DNA from: UBA3839 sp963627995
GTDB taxonomy: Bacteria; Bacteroidota; Bacteroidia; Bacteroidales; Bacteroidaceae
Direction: 5' to 3'
Length of the DNA stretch: 64,000 nucleotides
Assembly: GCA_963627995.1 (NCBI GenBank)
Contig: CAVGCV010000001.1
Coordinates: 186,001 to 250,000 of the forward strand
This document shows positions 48,880 through 56,910 of this stretch, in pieces; within the stretch, counting starts at the first letter, position 1; each line of letters opens with the position of its first letter. Made by a program: the position numbers and the translations under genes. The notes beneath the pieces are model-generated. The model did no database searches. It saw nothing but the letters and a program-made list of their open reading frames with translations, and had not been told where the DNA came from.

Positions 48880-51735
48880 ATGGACTACAATTTCAGCGCA
48901 ATCGAGAAGAAATGGCAGCGGCGGTGGGCGGAGCAGAAGACCTACCGCGTGGCCGAGGACGAGGGAAAGAAGAAGTTCTACGTGCTCAACATGTTCCCCT
49001 ACCCGTCGGGCGCGGGGCTGCACGTGGGCCATCCGCTGGGCTACATCGCCAGCGACATCTACGCGCGCTACAAGCGGCTGCGGGGCTACAACGTGCTCAA
49101 CCCCATGGGCTACGACGCCTACGGGCTGCCCGCCGAGCAGTACGCCATACAGACGGGGCAGCACCCCGAGGTGACGACCTTCCGGAACATCGGCCGCTAC
49201 CGCGAGCAGCTCGACAAGATAGGGTTCTCGTTCGACTGGGACCGCGAGGTGCGCACCTGCGACCCCGACTACTACCACTGGACGCAGTGGGCGTTCGAGC
49301 TGATGTTCGGCAGCTACTACGACACGGCCCTGCGGCGCGCGCAGCCCGTCTCGAGGCTCGTGGCGCACCTGTCGGCGCACGGCACCGAGGGGCTGGCCGC
49401 GGCCGGCTCGGAGGAGCTGGCGCTGACGGCGGACGAGTGGAACGCCATGGACGAGCGCGCGCAGAGCGACACGCTCATGAACTGGCGCATCGCCTTCCTG
49501 GGCGAGACGATGGTGAACTGGTGCCCGCAGCTCGGCACGGTGCTGGCCAACGACGAGGTGGTGGACGGGGTGAGCGTGCGCGGGGGCTACCCCGTGGTGC
49601 AGAAAAAGATGCGCCAGTGGTGCCTGCGCGTGAGCGCCTACGCCCAGCGCCTGCTCGACGGCCTCGACACCATCGACTGGACCGACTCGCTCAAGGAGAC
49701 GCAGCGCAACTGGATTGGCCGCAGCGAGGGGACGGAGGTGGCCTTCACCGTGAAGCGCGACGACCCGGCGGCCGAGCCGCTGCGGTTCACCGTCTTCACC
49801 ACGCGCGCCGACACGATGTTCGGCGTGACCTTCATGGTGCTGGCCCCGGAGAGCGACCTCGTGGCGCGGCTGACCACGCCCGGGCAGCAGGCCGAGGTGG
49901 ACGCCTACCTGGAGCAGGTGAAGAAGCGCACCGAGCGCGAGCGCATGATCGACAAGCGCGTGACGGGCGTGTTCACCGGCAGCTACGCCGTCAATCCCCT
50001 CACCGGCGGCAGCATCCCCGTGTGGGTGAGCGACTACGTGCTGGCCGGCTACGGCACGGGCGCCATCATGGCCGTGCCGGCGCACGACAGCCGCGACTAC
50101 GCCTTTGCCCGGCACTTCGGGCTGCCCGTCGTCCCCCTCATCGAGGGAGCGGACGTGAGCGAGGAGAGCTACGACGCCAAGGAGGGCGTCGTCTGCAACT
50201 CGCCGGCGAAGCCGCTGCCCGGGGACGGGCTGGTGCTGAACGGGCTGACGGTGGGGGAGGCCATCGCCGCCACGAAGAAATACGTGGAGGAGAACGGGCT
50301 GGGGCGCGTGAAGGTGAACTACCGCCTGCGCGACGCCATCTTCTCGCGCCAACGCTACTGGGGCGAGCCGTTCCCCGTGTACTACAAGGACGGCATCCCG
50401 CGGATGATTCCGATGGAGTGCCTGCCGCTCAAGCTGCCCGAGGTGGACAAGTTCCTGCCCACGGAGACGGGAGAGCCGCCGCTCGGCAACGCCACGAGGT
50501 GGGCCTGGGACGAGGCGGCCCGCGAGGTGGTGGAGAACACGCGCATCGACAACCGGACGGTGTTCCCCATCGACCTCTACACGATGCCCGGCTTCGCGGG
50601 GTCGTCGGCCTACTACCTGCGCTACATGGACCCGCACAACCGCGAGGCGCTCGTGGGCAGGGCGGCCGCCGCCTACTGGCAGAACGTGGACCTCTACGTG
50701 GGCGGCACGGAGCACGCCACGGGGCACCTCATCTACGCGCGCTTCTGGAACAAGTTCCTGCACGACCTGGGCTACAGCGTGAGGGAGGAGCCGTTCCAGA
50801 AGCTCATCAACCAGGGCATGATACAGGGACGCTCCAACTTCGTCTACCGCGTGAAGGACACGAACACGTTCGTCAGCTACAACCTGCGCAAGGACTACGA
50901 CACCACGCCCATCCACGTGGACGTGAACATCGTGCAGAACGACGTGCTCGACGTGGAGGCGTTCAAGGCGTGGCGGCCCGACTACGCAGCGGCCGAGTTC
51001 ATCCTCGAGGACGGCAAGTACGTGTGCGGGTGGGCGGTTGAGAAGATGTCGAAGTCGATGTTCAACGTCGTGAACCCCGACATGATTGTCGAGAAGTTCG
51101 GCGCCGACACGCTGCGCCTCTACGAGATGTTCCTCGGCCCGGTCGAGGCGTCGAAGCCCTGGGACACGAACGGCATCGACGGCTGCCACCGCTTCCTCCG
51201 CAAGCTCTGGATGTTCGCGTTCGGCAAGGACGGCGCGCTGCGCTGCACGCAGGAGGGCGAGCCCTCGCGCGGGGAGCTGAAGTCCCTCCACAAGCTCATC
51301 AAGAAGGTGACGCAGGACATCGAGAACTTCTCCTACAACACGAGCGTGTCGGCGTTCATGATTTGCCTGAACGAACTGAACCAGCTGAAGAGCGCCAGCC
51401 GCCGCGTGCTGGAGGACTACGTGGTGCTGCTCGCGCCGTTCTGCCCCCACCTCTGCGAGGAACTGTGGGAGGCCATGGGGCGCGAGGGCAGCGTCTGCGA
51501 CGCGCAGTGGCCGGCATGGAACGACGACTACCTCAGGGAAGACAGCGTGAGCCTCACGGTCAGCTTCAACGGCAAGGCCCGCTTCCAGATGGCCTTCCCG
51601 GCCGACGCCGACAACGCGGCCATCGAGCGGGCGGTGCTGGCCGACCCGCAGTCGGCCAAGTACATGGAGGGCTGGCAGCACGTGAAGACCATCGTCGTGC
51701 CGAAGAAAATCGTGAACATCGTCCTGAAGAAGTAA
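48880..51735 (+). CDS. leuS: Leucyl-tRNA synthetase
   Basis: 951 residues, class I synthetase. The HIGH-type motif HVGH is at 48-51 within NMFPYPSGAGLHVGHPLGY. The CP1 editing domain spans about 230-430 (TTRADTMFGVTFMVLAPE, GYGTGAIMAVPAHDSRDYAFA), and KMSKS lies near 722-726. The anticodon-binding helices and a C-terminal domain end with VPKKIVNIVLKK. Translation could begin at ATG 48880; an in-frame start upstream at 48829 would lie within the promoter. The yitT-rdgB fusion follows after 19 bases. Confidence 0.97.
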   Translation: MDYNFSAIEKKWQRRWAEQKTYRVAEDEGKKKFYVLNMFPYPSGAGLHVGHPLGYIASDIYARYKRLRGYNVLNPMGYDAYGLPAEQYAIQTGQHPEVTTFRNIGRYREQLDKIGFSFDWDREVRTCDPDYYHWTQWAFELMFGSYYDTALRRAQPVSRLVAHLSAHGTEGLAAAGSEELALTADEWNAMDERAQSDTLMNWRIAFLGETMVNWCPQLGTVLANDEVVDGVSVRGGYPVVQKKMRQWCLRVSAYAQRLLDGLDTIDWTDSLKETQRNWIGRSEGTEVAFTVKRDDPAAEPLRFTVFTTRADTMFGVTFMVLAPESDLVARLTTPGQQAEVDAYLEQVKKRTERERMIDKRVTGVFTGSYAVNPLTGGSIPVWVSDYVLAGYGTGAIMAVPAHDSRDYAFARHFGLPVVPLIEGADVSEESYDAKEGVVCNSPAKPLPGDGLVLNGLTVGEAIAATKKYVEENGLGRVKVNYRLRDAIFSRQRYWGEPFPVYYKDGIPRMIPMECLPLKLPEVDKFLPTETGEPPLGNATRWAWDEAAREVVENTRIDNRTVFPIDLYTMPGFAGSSAYYLRYMDPHNREALVGRAAAAYWQNVDLYVGGTEHATGHLIYARFWNKFLHDLGYSVREEPFQKLINQGMIQGRSNFVYRVKDTNTFVSYNLRKDYDTTPIHVDVNIVQNDVLDVEAFKAWRPDYAAAEFILEDGKYVCGWAVEKMSKSMFNVVNPDMIVEKFGADTLRLYEMFLGPVEASKPWDTNGIDGCHRFLRKLWMFAFGKDGALRCTQEGEPSRGELKSLHKLIKKVTQDIENFSYNTSVSAFMICLNELNQLKSASRRVLEDYVVLLAPFCPHLCEELWEAMGREGSVCDAQWPAWNDDYLREDSVSLTVSFNGKARFQMAFPADADNAAIERAVLADPQSAKYMEGWQHVKTIVVPKKIVNIVLKK

Positions 51736-51754
51736 GAAGTAAGAGGCACGCCGT

Positions 51755-53257
51755 ATGCAGACCTCGTTCAAGACATTCCAACCGTTCGTCGCCTCCTTCA
51801 CGCAGGAGGCGCGCGACTACCTGATGATTACCGTGGGGCTGCTGAGCTACGCCTTCGGCATCACCTTCTTCATGCTGCCCTACCAGATCACGACGGGCGG
51901 CATCACGGGCCTCGGGACCATCGTCTACTACGCTACGGGCTTCGAGGTGCAGAACACCTACCTCATCTGCAACATCCTCTTCCTGCTCGTGGCCGTCAAG
52001 GTGCTGGGCTGGAAGTTCTGCCTCAAGACCATCTACGCCGTGTTCGCCCTCAGCCTCATCCTGTGGGTCATGCAGCGCCTGGGCGAGGACGCCGGCGGCA
52101 GGCTGCCGCGCTTCGTGGGCGACCAGGAGTTCATGGCGTGCGTCATCGGCGCCTGCCTGGAGGGGATGGGGCTGGCCATCTGCTTCCTGAACAACGGCTC
52201 GACGGGCGGCGTCGACATCGTGGCCGCCATCGTGAACAAGTACCGCAACGTCAGCTTCGGCAACGTGCTGATGCTCTGCGACATGACCGTCGTCTCGTCG
52301 TGCTATTTCGTGTTCCACGACTGGCACCGCGTGGTGTTCGGCTTCGCCACGCTCATCATCTCCAACGTCACGCTCGACTATGTGATGAGCCGCCAGCGCC
52401 AGTCCGTGCAGTTCATGATCTTCTCGCGCAACTACTCCAAGATAGCCGACGCCATCAACGCCACGGGGCGCGGCGTGACCGTGCTCGACGGGCAGGGGTG
52501 GTACACGAAGACGGAGCGGAAGGTGCTCGTCAGCCTCATCCGCAAGAGCGAGTCCCTCAACCTCTTCCGCATGATCAAGTCCATCGACCCCTACGCGTTC
52601 GTCTCCATGGCCAACGTGCAGGGCGTTTACGGCGAGGGGTTCGACGAGATAAAGGCGCAGAAGATGAACAAGAAGAAGACCATCGTCTTCGCCAGCAACA
52701 ACCCGCACAAGCTGGAGGAGGTGCGGGCGATTCTCGGCAGCCGCTTCGAAATCCGCAGCCTCGAGGACATCGGGTGCCGCATGGACATTCCCGAGACGGG
52801 CGACACCTTCCGCGAGAACGCGGCCCAAAAGGCGCGCTTCGTCAAGCGGTTCTACGGCTTCGACTGCTTTGCCGACGACAGCGGCCTGGAGTGCGAGGCG
52901 CTGGGCGGCGCGCCCGGCGTGCGCTCGGCCCGCTACGCCAGCGACGCGGGGCACGACTCCGAGGCGAACATGGACAAGCTCCTGCGCGAGCTCGACGGCA
53001 AGGACAGCCGCCGCGCCGACTTCCGCACGGTCATCGCCTTCGTCACCGACAACGCCGACTACTACTTCGAGGGCGTCGTCGAGGGGCGCATCCTCACCGA
53101 GAAGCGCGGCGCCGACGGCTTCGGCTACGACCCCCTCTTCGTCCCCGACGGCCACGACCGCACGTTCGCCGAGATGCCGGCCGCCGAGAAGAACGCCATC
53201 AGCCATCGCGGACAGGCCGTCGCCAAGTTCGCCGAGTTCCTCCTGAAGCAGGCATAG
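51755..53257 (+). CDS. YitT-family membrane protein fused to RdgB/HAM1 dITP/XTP pyrophosphatase
   Basis: A single 500-residue frame joins two proteins usually encoded separately. Residues 1-303 are a complete YitT protein: five or six helices (about 22-200, with PYQITTGGITGLGT and NNGSTGGVDIVAAIVNKY) and a cytoplasmic DUF2179 domain (about 225-300). Residues 304-500 are a complete RdgB: TIVFASNNPHKLEEVRAIL, FADDSGLECEALGGAPGV, GFGYDPLF and AISHRG. RdgB removes dITP, dXTP and other deaminated purine nucleotides. The internal ATG at 52664 has an AAAGG five to ten bases further up than ideal, so a separate RdgB could also be made. No stop codon lies between the halves. Confidence 0.9.
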   Translation: MQTSFKTFQPFVASFTQEARDYLMITVGLLSYAFGITFFMLPYQITTGGITGLGTIVYYATGFEVQNTYLICNILFLLVAVKVLGWKFCLKTIYAVFALSLILWVMQRLGEDAGGRLPRFVGDQEFMACVIGACLEGMGLAICFLNNGSTGGVDIVAAIVNKYRNVSFGNVLMLCDMTVVSSCYFVFHDWHRVVFGFATLIISNVTLDYVMSRQRQSVQFMIFSRNYSKIADAINATGRGVTVLDGQGWYTKTERKVLVSLIRKSESLNLFRMIKSIDPYAFVSMANVQGVYGEGFDEIKAQKMNKKKTIVFASNNPHKLEEVRAILGSRFEIRSLEDIGCRMDIPETGDTFRENAAQKARFVKRFYGFDCFADDSGLECEALGGAPGVRSARYASDAGHDSEANMDKLLRELDGKDSRRADFRTVIAFVTDNADYYFEGVVEGRILTEKRGADGFGYDPLFVPDGHDRTFAEMPAAEKNAISHRGQAVAKFAEFLLKQA

Positions 53258-53340
53258 CCGCCCGCCCCCCGGGCGGGCGCGTCCACACAATATCGGTGCG
53301 GATTTCGCGTTATTTAGGTGGAAATCCAGAAAAAAAAGAC

Positions 53341-55644
53341 ATGAACCGCTTCTTCCTTTTTTGCGCGCTTTTGCTCTCCCCGCTCCGCGCGGCGGCCGGC
53401 AACGGCGACTGGCGCGTGTATGCGGCCTACCACGACGCGCAGCGGACGGTGGCCCTGCACGGCGTGGTCTATGTGCTGAGCGACGGCGGCCTCTACAGCT
53501 ACGACCCCGAGGACACGAGCGTGGAGACCTACGACCGCTCCAACGCGCTCAGCGACAACGGCATCCGCACCATCCTCCCCTGCGCGGCAACGGGCGAGCT
53601 GGTCGTCGTCTACGACAACGGCAACATCGACCTCCTCCCGCCCGACGGCGCCGCGTTCAACCTGTCCGACCTCAAGCAGAAGCCGCTGGCCGACAAGACC
53701 ATCAACGACGTGACCGAGGACGGCGGCACCGTCTATGTCAGCACCGCCAGCGGCATCGTCTGCGTCGATGTCGCCCGCCGCGTCTTCGGCAACTTCTACG
53801 CCTTCGGACCCTCCGTCCTCAGCGCCGTCCGCTTCGGCAACCACATCTACGCCATGACCCCGCGCGGCGCCTACGCCGGCGACGTGACCGACAACCTGCT
53901 CGACCCCGGCCAGTGGAAGCTCCTGCGCGCGTTCACCTACGGCAAGCGCCTCATCACCGACGGCAAGCACCTCTACATGAGCACCGCCGACGGCGCCTTC
54001 GTCATCGACGACACCGAGCGCTTCACGTGGGCGCGCTGCTCGTCGGCCAAATACACCGACTGGGCCGTTGACGGCGGCACGCTCTACGCCTTCAAGTCGC
54101 AGATCGACCGCATCGAGGGCACGGCGTGCACCACCGTTGCCAATTCCGGGGGCATCCACTTCGCGGCCTTCTCCGGCAGCACCGTCTGGGCGGCCTGCGG
54201 CGCCGGCGGACTGCGCGGCTACAAGCTCGCCGACAACGCCCTGACCGCCGCCGTCTCGTCCGTCGTCCCCGACAGCCCCGTCCGCAACTACAGCTACAAG
54301 CTCAGCCTGCCGTCGGCGGGCCGCCTGCTCGTGGCGGGCGGCAACTTCTACTATCCCGAGACCAACTACGCCGGCACGGCCATGATGTACGAGAACGGCA
54401 CGTGGACCAACTTCGACGAGGAGAAGGTCGCCGCCCAGGTGGGCGCCGACTACTACAGGAACGTCACCGACATCGTGCAGGACCCCGCCGACCCCGCGCG
54501 CCACTGGCTCGGGACGAAGCGCTCGGGCATCTACGAGTTCCGCAACGGCGAATACGCCGCCCACTACACCCACACCAACTCCCCCCTCGCCTCCATCCTG
54601 CCCGACGCGCCCACCGCCGGCTACTATGTGCGCGTCACGGGCCTGGCCTTCGACAGCGGCAACAACCTCTGGATGGCGAACAACCAGACCGACACCGTCG
54701 TCCACGTGCTCAAGCCCGACGGGACGTGGAAGTCGCTCTACTTCGACGAAATCGCCGGCTACCCCACCTTCGACCACATCGTGTTCGACAGCCGGGGGTG
54801 GATGTGGACCAACGCCCGGCGCTCCACGGCGTCCCACAAGGCCGGATTCTTCGTCCTCGACTACAACGGCACGCTCGACAACACGGCCGACGACAGGCAC
54901 GTCCTCAGGAGCGAGTTCCGCAACCAGGACGGAACGAGCTACACGCCGACCCTCTTCCACTGCATCCGCGAGGACCTCGACGGCGCCATGTGGTTCGGAT
55001 GCGAGCGCGGCCTCTTCGTCTCCTACGACCCCGCCAGCGTCTTCGGCGACAACTTCTACCTGACCCAGGTCAAGGTGCCCCGCACCGACGACCCCACGCT
55101 CGCCGACTACCTCCTCAGCGAGGTGCCGGTGAAGTGCATCGCCGTCGATGGCGGCAACCGCAAGTGGATAGGCACCAGCGGCTCGGGCGTGTTCCTCGTC
55201 AGCGCCGACGGCAAGGAGACCGTCCACCACTTCACGGCGGCCAACAGCCCCCTCGTCTCCGACGAAATCAACGACATCGCCATCGACGGCGCGACGGGCG
55301 AGGTGTTCATCGCCACCGACAAGGGGCTGGTCTCCTACCACGGCGACGCCACCGACCCCGTCCCCGCCTTCGACAAGGACCTCGTCAAGGTATACCCCAA
55401 CCCCGTGCGCCCCGACCACCAGGGCGCCATCGTCGTCACGGGGCTGATGTACAACTCCAACGTGAAGATAGTGAACGCCGCCGGACGCCTCGTGAACGAG
55501 GGGACGAGCGTGGGCGGCGAATACACGTGGGACGGCCGCACCACCTCGGGCCGCCGGTGCGCCAACGGCGTCTACTACGTGCTGGCCACCGACGAGGAGG
55601 GCGGCAGCGGCGTTGTCGCCAAGTTCCTGGTGGTCCGGGAGTAG
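53341..55644 (+). CDS. porZ: PorZ-like type IX secretion component (two beta-propellers plus C-terminal domain)
   Basis: 767 residues, close to PorZ of Porphyromonas gingivalis. The signal peptide covers about 1-19. Two seven-bladed propellers follow (about 25-330 and 340-660), visible as repeated blade strands such as GGTVYVSTASGIVCVD, KHLYMSTADGAFVID, RHWLGTKRSGIYEF, NLWMANN and KWIGTSGSGVFLVS. The final about 85 residues are a type IX sorting domain (VKVYPNPVRPD, GGEYTWDGRTTSGRRCANGVYYVLATDEEGG). PorZ is part of the surface attachment complex that adds A-LPS to cargo. The gene order leuS-yitT-rdgB-porZ looks like a transcription run; 83 bases separate it from the fusion gene. Confidence 0.88.
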   Translation: MNRFFLFCALLLSPLRAAAGNGDWRVYAAYHDAQRTVALHGVVYVLSDGGLYSYDPEDTSVETYDRSNALSDNGIRTILPCAATGELVVVYDNGNIDLLPPDGAAFNLSDLKQKPLADKTINDVTEDGGTVYVSTASGIVCVDVARRVFGNFYAFGPSVLSAVRFGNHIYAMTPRGAYAGDVTDNLLDPGQWKLLRAFTYGKRLITDGKHLYMSTADGAFVIDDTERFTWARCSSAKYTDWAVDGGTLYAFKSQIDRIEGTACTTVANSGGIHFAAFSGSTVWAACGAGGLRGYKLADNALTAAVSSVVPDSPVRNYSYKLSLPSAGRLLVAGGNFYYPETNYAGTAMMYENGTWTNFDEEKVAAQVGADYYRNVTDIVQDPADPARHWLGTKRSGIYEFRNGEYAAHYTHTNSPLASILPDAPTAGYYVRVTGLAFDSGNNLWMANNQTDTVVHVLKPDGTWKSLYFDEIAGYPTFDHIVFDSRGWMWTNARRSTASHKAGFFVLDYNGTLDNTADDRHVLRSEFRNQDGTSYTPTLFHCIREDLDGAMWFGCERGLFVSYDPASVFGDNFYLTQVKVPRTDDPTLADYLLSEVPVKCIAVDGGNRKWIGTSGSGVFLVSADGKETVHHFTAANSPLVSDEINDIAIDGATGEVFIATDKGLVSYHGDATDPVPAFDKDLVKVYPNPVRPDHQGAIVVTGLMYNSNVKIVNAAGRLVNEGTSVGGEYTWDGRTTSGRRCANGVYYVLATDEEGGSGVVAKFLVVRE

Positions 55645-55672
55645 GGCGTGCCGCCTCCCCCGCAATGCGCCT

Positions 55673-55713
55673 ACGGCACGGGGCCGTGTCGTCCAGGCAC
55701 GGCCCCGTGCCGT
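55673..55713 (+). terminator. Terminator of porZ
   Basis: ACGGCACGGGGCCGTG and CACGGCCCCGTGCCGT, a 16-bp perfect stem with a 9-base loop, followed by TTCCTGTTTCG. Confidence 0.88.
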
Positions 55714-55752
55714 TTCCTGTTTCGTAAGTCGTTGATATTCAGTGTTCCGAGA

Positions 55753-55877
55753 GCCGCCGGAAAAACACCGCGGAGCGTGCGCCTTTCCTCCGCGGACGAA
55801 ATTGTTTTTCTCCGCGGAGCGGCGAAAAAAATACCGCGGACGTTTTCCCGCCGCTCCGCGGTGTTTTTCCGGCGGTC
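55753..55877 (+). repeat. Five-box 22-bp-phased element, copy 7
   Basis: Boxes start at 55768, 55790, 55812, 55834 and 55856, all steps 22. The ends are near-perfect 24-bp inverted repeats (GCCGCCGGAAAAACACCGCG... against its complement), the clearest of the set. It lies between convergent transcription units, downstream of the porZ terminator. Confidence 0.92.
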
Positions 55878-56087
55878 CCCGGCGCGCTGATTTCCAGCGG
55901 CCTGCATCCGGCGTCCCCGCCTCCCCGCCCGCCCCGTCCCCTTTTCGCTTTTTTCACGGTTTTTCGCCGTTTTTCCACACAAAACGCCTGTCCCCGCCAC
56001 CCTTTCCTTCCTTTTGTTAGCTTATGTCAAGGTTCCGGCAACAGCGAGGCTCCGGCTCTTGTTACGGCAGGACGCAAGGAAAGCCAA
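55878..56087. other. Convergent intergenic stretch with no gene seen
   Basis: Pyrimidine-rich on the plus strand (CTCCCCGCCCGCCCCGTCCCC, then TTTTTTCACGGTTTTTCGCCGTTTTTCC). No promoter or ORF is supported. Confidence 0.5.
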
Positions 56088-56118
56088 GAGCGGCGCACCC
56101 ACCGTGGATGCGCCGCTC
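56088..56118 (-). terminator. Hairpin at the end of the frd operon
   Basis: GAGCGGCGCA pairs with TGCGCCGCTC across an 11-base loop; on the minus strand it is followed by CTTGGCTTTCC. It ends 32 bases after the frdB stop. Confidence 0.7.
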
Positions 56119-56149
56119 TCTTTCGATGTGGCAAGGCTTCTCGCCGCGC

Positions 56150-56908
56150 TTAGTCGGCCAGCTTAGCCTTGATGAACTCGCGGTTGAGGCGAGCGATGTT
56201 GGCGATGGTCTCGCACTTCGGGCAAACGGCCTCGCAGGCACGCGTGTTGGTGCAGTTGCCGAAGCCTAGTTCGTCCATCTTGGCCACCATGGCCTTGGCG
56301 CGCTTGGCTGCCTCCGGACGTCCCTGCGGGAGTAGGGCGAACTGCGACACCTTCGACGACACGAAGAGCATGGCCGAGCCGTTCTTGCAGGCCGCGACAC
56401 AGGCGCCGCAACCGATGCACGACGCGCAGTCCATGGCCTCGTCGGCATTCTGCTTCGGAATCAAGATGGCGTTGGCGTCCTGGGGCGCGCCTGTACGCAC
56501 GCTGACATAGCCGCCCGCCTGCATGATTTTGTCGAAAGCCGTGCGGTCGACCATGCAGTCCTTGATGACGGGGAAGCCTGCCGAACGCCAAGGCTCGACG
56601 GTGATGGTGTCGCCGTCCTTGAACTTGCGCATATAGAGCTGGCAGGTGGTCGCGCCGCGCAGGGTCTTTCCGTGGGGTGTTCCGTTGATGTAGAGCGAAC
56701 ACATACCGCAGATTCCCTCGCGGCAGTCGTGGTCGAACACGAACGGCTCTTTCCCCTCCTCCACGAGTTCCTCGTTGAGGATGTCGAGCATTTCCAGAAA
56801 CGACGTGTCGCCCGGAATGTCTCTCATTTGGCGCGTCTCAAAATGCCCTTTGTCCTTCGGGCCATTCTGCTTCCAGTATTTGATGGTGAAGCTGATATTC
56901 TTGTCCAT
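56150..56908 (-). CDS. frdB: Fumarate reductase/succinate dehydrogenase iron-sulfur subunit
   Basis: 252 residues. Carries electrons between the haem subunit and FrdA. The N-terminal plant-type ferredoxin domain has CREGICGMC (Cys62, 67, 70) and a later Cys in GATTCQ (Cys89) for the [2Fe-2S] cluster. The C-terminal part has CIGCGACVAAC and NCTNTRACEAVCPKC for the [4Fe-4S] and [3Fe-4S] clusters. It starts 2 bases after the frdA stop. Order and single cytochrome subunit match the type of complex studied in Bacteroides and Wolinella, running as fumarate reductase in anaerobes. Confidence 0.95.
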   Translation of the reverse strand: MDKNISFTIKYWKQNGPKDKGHFETRQMRDIPGDTSFLEMLDILNEELVEEGKEPFVFDHDCREGICGMCSLYINGTPHGKTLRGATTCQLYMRKFKDGDTITVEPWRSAGFPVIKDCMVDRTAFDKIMQAGGYVSVRTGAPQDANAILIPKQNADEAMDCASCIGCGACVAACKNGSAMLFVSSKVSQFALLPQGRPEAAKRAKAMVAKMDELGFGNCTNTRACEAVCPKCETIANIARLNREFIKAKLAD

Positions 56909-56910
56909 GA

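Noticed and set aside
3315..55877. The five-box elements as CRISPR arrays
   Set aside because: The 22-bp period has 6-base boxes and near-identical spacers. There are only five units per site and no cas genes; spacers are not unique sequences.
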